Assembly: GCF_026627505.1 (NCBI RefSeq)
Contig: NZ_JAPNLK010000001.1
Location: forward strand, 62,001 to 126,000
Origin: Streptomyces sp. H27-H5
Lineage (GTDB): Bacteria; Actinomycetota; Actinomycetes; Streptomycetales; Streptomycetaceae
DNA: 64,000 nucleotides
Direction: 5' to 3'
Below are positions 16,490 through 24,905 of this stretch, piece by piece (position 1 is the first letter of the stretch; each line of letters starts with the position of its first letter). The translations under genes were made by a program, and so were the position numbers. The notes under the pieces were generated by a model, which searched no databases, was not told the origin of the DNA, and saw only the letters and a list, made by a program, of their open reading frames with translations.

Positions 16490-16731
16490 AGGCGACCGGC
16501 ATCACGAACCGGATCCGGGCCCTGCGCTTCGCACACGCGGAGATGACGCAGGCGGAGCTGGCGGAACGCGTCGGCGTGACCCGGCAGACCGTCATCGCGA
16601 TCGAGAAGGGCCGCTACTCGCCCTCCCTCGAAACGGCGTTCCGGATCGCCCGCGTTTTCGCGGTCCCGCTCGAACAGGTCTTCCAGTACACGGACGAGCA
16701 GTACACGAATGAGGAAGGGACGGCGCCGTGA
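16486..16731 (+). CDS. Small XRE/Cro-type transcriptional regulator
   Basis: 81 residues, almost entirely an HTH domain: ITNRIRALRFAHAEMTQAELAERVGVTRQTVIAIEKGRYSPSLETAFRIARVFAVPLEQVFQY. It is the stand-alone type without a sensor domain. The GTG at 16486 (16483 equally possible) overlaps the membrane-protein stop, and its own stop overlaps the next GTG, so three genes are translationally coupled. The palindrome at 16021-16042 is its most likely binding site. Confidence 0.88.
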   Translation: MKATGITNRIRALRFAHAEMTQAELAERVGVTRQTVIAIEKGRYSPSLETAFRIARVFAVPLEQVFQYTDEQYTNEEGTAP

Positions 16732-17699
16732 AGGCGATCGCACAGGACACGTACGGCTCCAGCGAGGTACTGGAGCTCCGGGACGTCGAGACTCCCACAC
16801 CGGGCGACGGCGAGGTGCTGATCGCGGTCCGGGCCGCCGCCCTGGATGCCGGGGTCTGGCACCTCATGACCGGCCGGCCCCACCTGGTCCGCCTGATGGG
16901 GTACGGGCTGCGCCGGCCCAAGGTGCCCGTGCGCGGCCGGGAGGTGGCGGGGCGGATCGAGGCCGTTGGCGAGGGGGTGACCGCCTTCCGGGTGGGCGAC
17001 GAGGTGTTCGGCGTCTGCGAGGGTTCGTTCGCCGAGTACGCGACGGCCCGACAGGACGAGATCGCCTCCGTGCCCGCAGGCATTCCGCCGGAACACGCGG
17101 CCGCCCTCCCCGTCTCCGGCCTCACCGCGCTCCAGGCCCTGCGCGACGCGGGCCGTGTCCGGCCCGGACAGCGGGTCCTGGTCATCGGCGCGGCGGGCGG
17201 GGTGGGCACGTACGCCGTACAGCTGGCCAAGGCGTACGGCGCTCACGTCACCGGCGTGTGCAGCACCTCGAAGACGGAGCTGGTGCGCTCGCTCGGCGCG
17301 GACGAGGTCGTCGACTACACCCGCGAGGAGTTCGCCGACGGCGCCCGCGCCTACGACCTCATACTCGACACCGCCGGCAACCGCACGCTCTCCCACCTGA
17401 GACGGGCCCTGACCCCTCGGGGGACGCTCGTCCTCGTCGGCGGCGAGGGCGGCGGTCGATGGATCGGCACGATGGCCCGGGTGCTGCGCGCCGCGCTGCT
17501 GAACCCCTTCGTGCGGCACGACCTCAAACCGTTCATGGCCGCGGAACGCCAGGCCGACCTGGACGTCCTGAGGCGGCACGTCGAGGCGGGCGAGCTGACC
17601 CCGACCATTCACGCCGTCCGCCCCCTCGCCGAGGCACCGGATGCGATCGACGGAATGCACCGGGGCGAGGCCCGCGGCAAGACCCTGATCGTTCCCTAG
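16728..17699 (+). CDS. Medium-chain (MDR) NAD(P)-dependent alcohol dehydrogenase/quinone oxidoreductase-like
   Basis: 323 residues beginning MKAIAQDTYGSSEVLELRDVETP, typical of zinc-independent quinone-oxidoreductase-like MDRs; the catalytic and structural zinc cysteines are absent. The nucleotide-binding motif is VLVIGAAGGVGTYAVQLAKAYGA (GxxGxxG form AAGGVG), and the pattern around GADEVVDYTREEF suggests NADPH. Start GTG overlaps the XRE stop. Last gene of the operon, so it is probably induced together with the membrane protein, perhaps against reactive carbonyls. Substrate unknown. Confidence 0.85.
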   Translation: MKAIAQDTYGSSEVLELRDVETPTPGDGEVLIAVRAAALDAGVWHLMTGRPHLVRLMGYGLRRPKVPVRGREVAGRIEAVGEGVTAFRVGDEVFGVCEGSFAEYATARQDEIASVPAGIPPEHAAALPVSGLTALQALRDAGRVRPGQRVLVIGAAGGVGTYAVQLAKAYGAHVTGVCSTSKTELVRSLGADEVVDYTREEFADGARAYDLILDTAGNRTLSHLRRALTPRGTLVLVGGEGGGRWIGTMARVLRAALLNPFVRHDLKPFMAAERQADLDVLRRHVEAGELTPTIHAVRPLAEAPDAIDGMHRGEARGKTLIVP

Positions 17700-17736
17700 G
17701 CCCTGGCGAGGCAGGGGGCGAAACGCCCGGGCGTGC

Positions 17737-18603
17737 TCAGTGGTGCGCGGCGATGGTCTTGGTGATCCAGCCCTTGTGCGCGGGTACGGAGGTCCAGATC
17801 CCGGGACCGCCGGCACAGTGCGGGTCGGCCGCGTGGTCGCCGTCCCCGGAGGTGGCCCCGACGAGCTGCCAGCGGCCGGCGAGGCGCTGGATCTGCGGCC
17901 CTCCGGAGTCCCCGGAGCAGGCCATCGCCCCGGGGGTGCGGGCGGCCGTGCACAGCTCGCTCTTCCCGTTGATCTCGGCGCACTCGCCGGTGGCGATGCT
18001 GCGGGTGTCGAGTTCCTGGAGGCGCTCGGGGAAGACCCAGTGTTCGGAGTCCAGGGCGTCGACGACGGTTCCGAAGCCGATGACCCGGGTGGACGCGCCC
18101 ACCTTCGGCGCGTGGTCGGCCATGGCGACGGGCTTCTGCCGGACGGGGCGGTCGAGCTTCAGCAGGGCGATGTCATTGGTCGAACGCTCCTCGCCCAGGC
18201 CGTGGTACCCCGGGTGGACCACCTTCTGGACGATCTTGGCGACCGTGCCGCCCGAATGCCGGGCGGCGCTGCCGATCCGGGCCGTGCCGGCCGGGTGGGT
18301 GGCCCCGACGTCCTGGGCGCAGTGTGCGGCCGTCACCACCCACTGGGGGGCGATCAGGGCGCCTCCGCAGACTCCGTCGAGGGAGGCCGGGCCCTCGTCC
18401 AGCGTCATCGGGATCGAGGCCATGAACGGATACGCCTCGGTGGAGTCCTTCCCGTGGACGATCGCCCGGGCGCCGGTGGTCGATGCCACCAGGCACAGGA
18501 CGGCTGCCGCCCCGACCGCGGTGGCTCTGGCCGGGAGACGGCGGACCGTCCGGGAGCGGGCGGTCGGACGGTGCGGGCCGGGAGGCGGAGTGGAAACGCT
18601 CAT
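17737..18603 (-). CDS. Secreted trypsin-like serine protease
   Basis: 288 residues. The ATG at 18603 with GGAAGGA upstream gives a signal peptide with an Arg-rich n-region (RRLPARATAVGAAAVLCLVASTTGARA). The mature chain starts near IVHG (48-51), the trypsin-type N-terminus that inserts on activation. The catalytic triad is visible: His94 in VVTAAHC, Asp144 in NDIALL, Ser233 in GDSGGP. Cysteine pairs fit S1-family disulfides. The residue six before the catalytic Ser is Gly rather than Asp in the stretch PGAMACSGDSGGP, so strict Arg/Lys specificity should not be assumed. Monocistronic; extracellular. Confidence 0.9.
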   Translation of the reverse strand: MSVSTPPPGPHRPTARSRTVRRLPARATAVGAAAVLCLVASTTGARAIVHGKDSTEAYPFMASIPMTLDEGPASLDGVCGGALIAPQWVVTAAHCAQDVGATHPAGTARIGSAARHSGGTVAKIVQKVVHPGYHGLGEERSTNDIALLKLDRPVRQKPVAMADHAPKVGASTRVIGFGTVVDALDSEHWVFPERLQELDTRSIATGECAEINGKSELCTAARTPGAMACSGDSGGPQIQRLAGRWQLVGATSGDGDHAADPHCAGGPGIWTSVPAHKGWITKTIAAHH

Positions 18604-18720
18604 GAGGTTGTCCTTCCCAGCGGCGCCCGGCTGATGCGCCCGGGAAGCGGGAGGCTTCGCGGCACGTGAAGGGCGCCCGGGGCGGGAGGGGCCACGTCCG
18701 CCGGGCCCGGACACGCCGAC

Positions 18721-18784
18721 GGGGCGGCGGTGGGGCCGGGGACCGGATGCCGTCGGCATAGGTCGCCGGCCCGCCGCCGCCCCG
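18721..18784 (-). terminator. Hairpin downstream of the GapDH gene
   Basis: An approximately 18-bp GC-rich stem with one bulge (18721-18739 with about 18766-18784) and an inner ATGCCG/CGGCAT hairpin. It lies 34 bases after the stop of the GapDH gene on the minus strand. Confidence 0.5.
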
Positions 18785-18817
18785 CCGGGCGGGACACCGG
18801 GTCGGTCGTACGGCGGA

Positions 18818-20263
18818 TCAGACCGCCGGGGCCGGGAAGGTCGGGTACTCCACCCCGGAGACGTGCTGGACGACGCGGATGACCTGGCAGGAGTAGCCGA
18901 ACTCGTTGTCGTACCAGAGGTACAGGATCGCGTTGTCACCGTCGACCTTGGTGGCGCCGGCGTCGACGATCGAGGCGTGGCGCGAGCCGATGAAGTCGCT
19001 CGACACCGCGTCGGGGGCGGTGGTGAAGTCGATCTGCCGCTTGAGCGGCGAGGTCAGCGACACGTTCCGCAGGTAGTCGAGGACGTCCTCGCGGGTGGTC
19101 TCGCGACCGAGCCGCAGGCTGAGGATCGCGATCGACACGTCCGGCACCGGGACGCGGATCGAGCTGCCGGTGATCGGCGCCTTGAGTTCGGGCAGCGCCT
19201 TGGCGACGGCGGAGGCGGCGCCGGTCTCGGTGATGACCATGTTGAGCGGCGCGGAGCGGCCTCGACGGTCGGCCGGGTGGTAGTTGTCCAGCAAATTCTG
19301 GTCGTTGGTGAACGAGTGGACGGTCTCCACGTGGCCCCGCAGGACGCCGTACTCGTCCGCCATCGCCTTCAGCGGCGGGACGATCGCGTTGGTGGTGCAG
19401 GAGGCGCAGGACAGGATCTGCTCGTCCGGCTTGATCATGTCGTGGTTGACGCCGTGGACGATGTTCGGGACGTCGCCCTTGCCCGGCGCCGTCAGAACGA
19501 CCTTGTCGATACCGGGGCGCAGGTGCTTGGAGAGGCCCTCGCGGTCGCGCCACTTGCCGGTGTTGTCGATGAGGATGGCGTCCTTGATGCCGTACGCCGT
19601 GTAGTCGATCTCCGACGGGTCCCCGGCGTAGATCACCTTGATCTCGTTGCCGTTGGCGATGATCTTGCTGTTCGCCTCGTCGACGGTGATCGTGCCCTGG
19701 AACTGCCCGTGGATGGAGTCGCGGCGCAGCAGCGAGGCGCGCTTGACGATGTCCTGCTCGCCGCCCTGGCGGACGACGATGGCGCGCAGGCGCAGACCGT
19801 TGCCGGAACCGGCCTTCTCGATCAGCAGACGGGCGACGAGGCGGCCGATGCGACCGAAGCCGTACAGGACGACGTCACGCGACTCGCGGCACGCGATCTT
19901 GTTGTCGCCGGTGGCGCCGGACACGGCCTCGGCCGTGAACTCGCCCACCGAGAGACCTCGGGTGTCGCTCTTGTAGGTCGCGGCGAGCATCCCGATGTCG
20001 ATCTGGGACGGACCGAGGTCGAGCGGGGTGAGCGCCTCCAGGAACGGCAGGGTCTCGGTGACCGAGAGCTCCTCGCCGGCGATCTGACGGGCGAATCGGT
20101 GGGTCTTGAGGATGCTGACCACCGACTTGTTCACCAAGGAGCGGCTGTGCAGCAGGACGGTGACGTCCCGCTCGCGGTGCAGCTTCCCGATGATCGGGAT
20201 CATCGATTCCGCGATCTCCTCGCGGTTTTTCCAGTTGGTGAACGAGTCGTCATTGACAGTCAC
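18818..20263 (-). CDS. Glyceraldehyde-3-phosphate dehydrogenase, long form
   Basis: 481 residues against ~335 for the usual glycolytic enzyme; about 125 extra residues precede the Rossmann motif VVLYGFGRIGRLVAR (132-145). The active-site signature SCASCTTN has catalytic Cys289. HGVNHDM, NYHPADRRGRSAPLNM and the C-terminal WYDNEFGYSCQV are conserved. This long form is widespread in actinomycetes as a second GapDH. Some relatives prefer NADP or act in gluconeogenesis, which I infer only loosely here. Base composition is slightly less GC-rich than its neighbours, as is common for highly expressed genes. Start GTG at 20263. Confidence 0.93.
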   Translation of the reverse strand: MTVNDDSFTNWKNREEIAESMIPIIGKLHRERDVTVLLHSRSLVNKSVVSILKTHRFARQIAGEELSVTETLPFLEALTPLDLGPSQIDIGMLAATYKSDTRGLSVGEFTAEAVSGATGDNKIACRESRDVVLYGFGRIGRLVARLLIEKAGSGNGLRLRAIVVRQGGEQDIVKRASLLRRDSIHGQFQGTITVDEANSKIIANGNEIKVIYAGDPSEIDYTAYGIKDAILIDNTGKWRDREGLSKHLRPGIDKVVLTAPGKGDVPNIVHGVNHDMIKPDEQILSCASCTTNAIVPPLKAMADEYGVLRGHVETVHSFTNDQNLLDNYHPADRRGRSAPLNMVITETGAASAVAKALPELKAPITGSSIRVPVPDVSIAILSLRLGRETTREDVLDYLRNVSLTSPLKRQIDFTTAPDAVSSDFIGSRHASIVDAGATKVDGDNAILYLWYDNEFGYSCQVIRVVQHVSGVEYPTFPAPAV

Positions 20264-20294
20264 AGGTTTATCTTTCGAGCTAGGCGGCGCTCAT

Positions 20295-20325
20295 ATGCTA
20301 ACCCGACACCAGTTTGATCTTTCAA
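20295..20325 (-). promoter_or_regulatory. Possible promoter of the GapDH gene
   Basis: Reading leftwards, TTGAAA (20325-20320), 19 bases, then TAGCAT (20300-20295), about 30 bases before the GTG. The spacer is longer than ideal. GAAAGAT is repeated at the -35 and near the start codon. Confidence 0.4.
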
Positions 20326-20432
20326 GGGGTCCCGCCTGACGCGGTCTCCCCGGCGGTCCGGCCACCCGGGCCGCGCGGGCGCGATGCCACCCGCACTTCG
20401 GTGACCTGCGACATCGCACGCGCACGACGGGT

Positions 20433-21139
20433 TCAGAGCGTGCGCCGCACACCCGCCTGCCGTTCGAGATTTCGGAGCTGCACCGCGAGGTCTCCCTCGA
20501 CGGCCGTGTGGGCGGGCCCGCTGCGGCCGATGGGGAGCACCTCCTCGCTGCGCATGTCCTCCAACATCCCCCGGGGTCGGGGGTGTCGCGGTCGAAGCCC
20601 GCGGCCCGCACCGCGGCGCGGTTCATCAGGGCCGACTGGTAGAGGTGGAGCACGAACACCGGGGTGTCGGGCGCGGCGGCGTTCAGCTCGGCCACCGTCG
20701 GCATCCGCCGTTCGGCGAACTGCTCCGCGGTCCAGCCGCCGACGACCCGTATCCACTGCCCCTTGGGGGTCCGGCCGGCCTGTTCGCGGAGCATCGCGAG
20801 GGCTTGGCGCAGCGAGCGCACCCCGTCCCAGCGCAGTTCCAGCACGTAGTTCAGGCCGCCCCGGATGACGTGCAGGTGCGAGTCGTTCAGGCCGGGGACG
20901 ACCCGGCGCCCGAGGGCGTCGATCACCCTGGTCGCCGGGCCCACGAGGCCCACGAGGCCCCCGAGCTCGTGGTCGTCGCCGATGCCCACGATCCGGCCGT
21001 CGCGGATTGCGACGCCCCGGGCCGCCGGCCTGTCCGGGTCTCCGGTGAACACCTTGGCGTTGCGTACGAGCAGGTCAGCGGCCGGTTGCCGCCCGTCGGG
21101 GGCCGGGGCTATGCCCGCGACCGGCATGCCGGCCGTCAC
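20433..21139 (-). pseudogene. Truncated and frameshifted amidohydrolase (YtcJ-like)
   Basis: The gene starts at GTG 21139, overlapping the upstream hydrolase stop (GTGA). It reads a convincing amidohydrolase N-terminus: DLLVRNAKVFTGDP, GRIVGIGDDHEL, GRRVVPGLNDSHLHVIRGG (metal-binding HxH-type site) and GGWTAEQFAERRMPTVAELNAAAPDTPVFVLHLYQSALMNRAA. After DTPDP (about 20575), at a C/G homopolymer, the phase is lost. A second frame continues MLEDMRSEEVLPIGRSGPAHT and stops at 20433. The family is ~540 residues, so about 60% including the other metal ligands is missing. Not expected to be active. Confidence 0.75.
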
Positions 21140-22092
21140 GCGAGGGCCTCGCGCAGGGTGTCGACGGCGAGGCCGATGGCGAGTTCCGCCGCCCGGGTCT
21201 CCCGGAGCGCGTTCAGCATGACGAAGTCGTGGATCGTCCCCTGGACGCGCAGCGCGGTGACCGGCACTCCGGCGGAGCGCAGCTTGGCCGCGTACGCCTC
21301 GCCCTCGTCGCGCAGGACGTCGGCCTCGGCGGTGATGATCAGGGCGGGGGGCAGTCCGGTGAGCTCGTCGAGGGAGGCGCGCACCGGCGAGGCGGTGATC
21401 CGGGCGCGGTCGGATTCGTCGGTCGTGTACTGGTCCCAGAACCACTGCATCGCCTCGCGGCGCAGGAAGTAGCCGGTGGCGAACTGCTCGTAGGACTCGG
21501 TGTCGAAGGCAGCGTCGGTGACCGGGTAGAAGAGCACCTGGTGGATGACGGTGACGTCGCCGCGCTCCTTGGCCATGAGGGTGAGGGCGGCGCTCATGTT
21601 GCCGCCGACCGAGTCGCCGGCGACGGCGAGGCGCGTGCCGTCGAGGTCCTTGTCCCGTCCCTCGCGGCCGATCCACCGGGCGACGGCGTAGTTCTGCTCG
21701 ATGGCGACGGGGTAGCGCGCCTCGGGCGAGAGGTCGTACTCGGGGAAGACGACGGCCGCGCCGGCGCCGACGGCGAGTTCGCGGACCAGCCGGTCGTGGG
21801 TGTGCGCGTTGCCGAAGACCCAGCCGGCTCCGTGGATGTAGAGGATGACGGGGAGGGGGCCGGTGAGGCCCCGGGGGCGGACGATCCGGGTGCGGACCTC
21901 CCCGGTGGGACCGCCCTGGACGGTGATCCACTCCTCGTCGACGGCGGGCAGGGAGACGCCTTCGCCGTTCTGTACGTCGTCCACGGCCTTGCGGCCGTCG
22001 ACGGGCGGGATCTGGTAGAGGTACGGCGGCTGCGCGGTGGCGTTGGCGAAGGCCTGCGCGGCGGTTTCCAGTACGGGCTGACGGTTGGTCAT
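21136..22092 (-). CDS. Alpha/beta hydrolase of the hormone-sensitive lipase family
   Basis: 318 residues. HSL-family oxyanion motif HGAGWVFG (residues 87-94), nucleophile elbow GDSVGG (Ser161), acid Asp258 in ITAEADVLRDEG and His288 in GTIHDFVM, all in proper order, so it should be an active carboxylesterase or lipase. No signal peptide. It has an N-terminal cap helix region of ~60 residues. Transcribed after the chimeric enzyme and overlapping the truncated amidohydrolase, so it appears to be the one undamaged enzyme of the operon. Confidence 0.88.
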   Translation of the reverse strand: MTNRQPVLETAAQAFANATAQPPYLYQIPPVDGRKAVDDVQNGEGVSLPAVDEEWITVQGGPTGEVRTRIVRPRGLTGPLPVILYIHGAGWVFGNAHTHDRLVRELAVGAGAAVVFPEYDLSPEARYPVAIEQNYAVARWIGREGRDKDLDGTRLAVAGDSVGGNMSAALTLMAKERGDVTVIHQVLFYPVTDAAFDTESYEQFATGYFLRREAMQWFWDQYTTDESDRARITASPVRASLDELTGLPPALIITAEADVLRDEGEAYAAKLRSAGVPVTALRVQGTIHDFVMLNALRETRAAELAIGLAVDTLREALA

Positions 22093-22325
22093 GACGGTGC
22101 TCCTTCGGGAGGTCGGGGGTGCGGGCGTGGCCGGGGTGATCGCGGCGTTCAGGATCACACCGGGGACCGCTCCGGGCCGGGAGACCGCCCGGCGTGTGGC
22201 GTGATTGGCCCGACCGGGTGGGCGCCGCGGGCGCGGGGTGGGCGCGGCGGCGGGAGGTGCGCACGGGGACGCCGCACGAGAGGGGTCGGCGGTGTCCCCG
22301 TGCGCGGTTCGGGGGTCGGGTCCGG

Positions 22326-23255
22326 TCAGCCGATGAAGGCGAGCAGGGCGGCGTTGACCTCGTCCGCGTGGGTCCAGGTGAGCCCGTGCGGACCGCCCTC
22401 GACGACGTGCAGTTCGGCGCCGGCGATCGCCTTCGACAGCGGGATCGCGGTGGCGTCGACGGGCAGGGTCCGGTCGGCGTCGCCGTGGATGATCAGGGTG
22501 GGGACGTCGATGCGGGGCAGGTCGGCGCGGAAGTCCGTCAGCCAGGCCTGGACGCAGTCGAGGGTGCCCTGGGCGGAGGCGCCGGCGGCCACGTTCCAAC
22601 TCGCCCGCACGGCCTCCTCGCTGATCCGTTCGCCGCCCAGCACGTCCACGTTGTAGAAGTCGGCGAGGAAGGCGGTCAGGAACGCGAAGCGGTCGGCCCT
22701 GATCGCCTCCTCGATGCCCCGGAAGACACCGGCGTCGACTCCGCCGGGGTTGTCCTCGGTCTTGAGCAGGAAGGGCGGCATGACCCCGATCATGACGGCC
22801 TTGGCGATGCGCTCCGAGCCGTACGTCCCGAGATAACGGGTCACCTCGCCGCTGCCCATAGACAGTGCGGGCAGGACCAGGCAGACCTCGGTCCACAGCC
22901 CCGACAGGATGACCTTCTTGCGGCCGGTGGCCTTGACCGCCTCGACGAGCGCCTCGTCCTCCCACGCGTTCACGGAGGTGCGGTCGATGGCGCCCTGCTC
23001 GGGGAACACGGCGGCAAGTTGCGGCAGGAGCGGGCCGGAGAAGGACGCGGCGGCGACCGTGGTGAGCACGGCGGGGACGTCGAAGGCACGGGCGGCCTTG
23101 GCGAGACCCACGGTGCTGTTGATGATCGCCGCGCGGTCGCCGCTGCCGACGCCGAAGAACATCTGCGGCTGGTGGTCGACGAAGAGCATGACCGAGTTCT
23201 CGGGCGTCAGCAGGTCCCGGCCGCCGGCGGCCCGGACCTTGGTGATGTCGAACAT
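22326..23255 (-). CDS. In-frame chimera: isochorismatase-like hydrolase fused to C-terminal two-thirds of a chloroperoxidase-type alpha/beta hydrolase
   Basis: 309 residues with start ATG 23255 behind AAGGA. Residues 1-131 are a cysteine-hydrolase/isochorismatase domain: NSVMLFVDHQPQM (Asp27), GRKKVILSGLWTEVCLVLPAL (Lys113/114, Cys125), so the Asp-Lys-Cys triad is present but the last strands and helices are lacking. From Ser132 the sequence switches to a non-heme chloroperoxidase-type hydrolase: SMGSGEVTRYLGTYGSERIAKAV to the end, with Asp261 (HGDADRTLP) and His290 (GGPHG). The nucleophile elbow, normally GFSMG, has become ALSMG at the join, and the N-terminal oxyanion half is absent. No frameshift occurs. 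Most likely a recombination product of two adjacent genes; activity is doubtful for the second half. Confidence 0.82.
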   Translation of the reverse strand: MFDITKVRAAGGRDLLTPENSVMLFVDHQPQMFFGVGSGDRAAIINSTVGLAKAARAFDVPAVLTTVAAASFSGPLLPQLAAVFPEQGAIDRTSVNAWEDEALVEAVKATGRKKVILSGLWTEVCLVLPALSMGSGEVTRYLGTYGSERIAKAVMIGVMPPFLLKTEDNPGGVDAGVFRGIEEAIRADRFAFLTAFLADFYNVDVLGGERISEEAVRASWNVAAGASAQGTLDCVQAWLTDFRADLPRIDVPTLIIHGDADRTLPVDATAIPLSKAIAGAELHVVEGGPHGLTWTHADEVNAALLAFIG

Positions 23256-23529
23256 GAGGGGTCCTTGTCTGAGGGGGAGGTGATGAGGGCCGACCGCCGC
23301 GGCTCCCGCGGCTCGGCACTTCCCGAACGTACGGTCGCGGCGCCCCGCGTCTTTCCCCGCCGTGCGCACGGGATGGCCCGAGAACGCACAACCCGCGGAC
23401 ACGTGTGGGGCCCGCCCGCCCGGCCCGGGTCCGATACCCCGTCAAGAACGCCCCGGCACACGGTCGTAGGCTGAGCCTTCCGGATCAACGCGCGCTCCCC
23501 CGCGGCGGCGCCCTCACGGAAGGTCGATC

Positions 23530-24519
23530 GTGCGCACTCCTCTCTCCTGGGCGGCGGGCAGGTTCACGCTCGGTCCCCGCAGCGTCCGGTGGGCCGCGAC
23601 GACGTCCGTGGTGGCGGCCATCGCGATCGTCGTGGGCGGCGGGATCGTCCGGGTCACCGGCTCCGGCCTGGGTTGCCCCGAATGGCCGATGTGCACGACG
23701 GGAACACTCGCCCCCACCGCCGAGATGGGACTGCACGGCGCGATCGAGTTCGGCAACAGGCTGCTCACCGGGGTGCTGTGCGTGATCGTGGGATGGGTCG
23801 TCGTCACCGCGCGCCTCCAGCGCCGTCCGATGCCCGCCGTACTGCGCGGCGCCTGGGCGCAGTTCTGGGTCGTCGTCCTGAACGCCCTGGTGGGCGGGGT
23901 CACCGTGTGGATGCGGCTGAGCCCCTACGTGGTCGCCGCACACTTCCTCGCCGCGACCCTTCTGTTGACCGCCGCCGTGTGGACCCGGCACGCGGTGCCC
24001 GCCGGGGACGGCGGGCCCCCCTCGGACCTCTCCCCCGGCCGCCGGCCCGCGGGCCGGCACCGCACGCTGTCGTGGGCGCTGGTGGCCACGACGGCGCTGC
24101 TGGTCGTGGCGGGCACCGTGACCACCGGTTCCGGTCCGCACGCCGGTGACTCCTCCGACGTGCGCCGGATGCCCTTCGACTGGGCCACCGTGACGGTGGC
24201 GCACGGCGTGCTGGCCGCCGCGGTACTGGTGCTCGCCGTGCGGCTGCTCGCCGTGCTGCCGCGGGTGGGGTACGGCGCGGCGCGGCGCACGACGGTGCTC
24301 TTCGTCTTCGTGCTGGTGGCCCAGGGCGCGGTGGGCGTGTTCCAGTCCCGGACGGGGCTGCCGGCGCTCGCCGTGATCCTGCACCTGCTGGGGTCGGCCC
24401 TGGTGTGGGTCGGTGTGCTGCGGGTCCACCTGACGCTCCGGGCGGCGGACACGGCTCTGTCCGGCCTGTACGCGGGTGCGGTCCGCCGGGAGGCGGTCGG
24501 CGGCGCGGCACGCGGTTGA
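23530..24519 (+). CDS. ctaA: Heme A synthase (COX15/CtaA family)
   Basis: 329 residues, eight predicted transmembrane helices in two four-helix repeats. Conserved heme-ligand histidines are visible in MGLHGAIEFGNRLLTG, VVAAHFLAATLLL, TVAHGVLAAAV and AVILHLLGSALVW, with the Glu of EFGNR and the extracellular Cys pair GCPEWPMC. The family converts heme O to heme A for cytochrome c oxidase in the membrane. The GTG at 23530 follows GGAAGG. ctaB and cox genes are not adjacent, so this may be a stand-alone or second copy. Confidence 0.92.
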   Translation: MRTPLSWAAGRFTLGPRSVRWAATTSVVAAIAIVVGGGIVRVTGSGLGCPEWPMCTTGTLAPTAEMGLHGAIEFGNRLLTGVLCVIVGWVVVTARLQRRPMPAVLRGAWAQFWVVVLNALVGGVTVWMRLSPYVVAAHFLAATLLLTAAVWTRHAVPAGDGGPPSDLSPGRRPAGRHRTLSWALVATTALLVVAGTVTTGSGPHAGDSSDVRRMPFDWATVTVAHGVLAAAVLVLAVRLLAVLPRVGYGAARRTTVLFVFVLVAQGAVGVFQSRTGLPALAVILHLLGSALVWVGVLRVHLTLRAADTALSGLYAGAVRREAVGGAARG

Positions 24520-24526
24520 CGCGGAC

Positions 24527-24772
24527 TCAGACGAGCGACAGGCGGTCCGCGTCGACGGGTTCGACATCGGCGAGGTCGGCGATGCGCTCCACTCCGCCGC
24601 CGCGCGGGCGGATGTACGCGCGGCGGATCCAGCGGGGGGTGCCGGTGTGGCTGGGGAGCTCCTCGCGGACCACGGCCATCAGCCGTCCCTCGATACCGGA
24701 GGCGGTGTCCCGCACGAGCCGTCCGACGAGCGGATGCCGTTCATGGCCGTCGGGATTGTGGTGGTTGCTCAT
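24527..24772 (-). CDS. Small conserved-looking hypothetical protein (81 aa)
   Basis: 81 residues starting MSNHHNPDGHERHPLVGRLVRDTASGIEGRLMAVVREEL. The order LVGRLVRDTASGIEGRLM...WIRRAYIRPRGGGVERIADLADVEPV suggests a small beta-barrel (SH3- or PRC-like), as in several short Streptomyces proteins. This is inference. It converges on ctaA with 7 bases between stops. Own promoter presumably in the 133 bp before the YdeI-type gene. Confidence 0.6.
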   Translation of the reverse strand: MSNHHNPDGHERHPLVGRLVRDTASGIEGRLMAVVREELPSHTGTPRWIRRAYIRPRGGGVERIADLADVEPVDADRLSLV

Positions 24773-24905
24773 CGCGGCCTCGCTCACCTCGGGGCGACAT
24801 GGGTCGACCGGTATTCGGGGCCGGTTCCGCTGCGGATGGGTCTGCCGGCGAAACCGGGGCGGCTGGGATGGCCGAGGCTGCCGGGACGGCGATAGCCTGC
24901 CGGGC

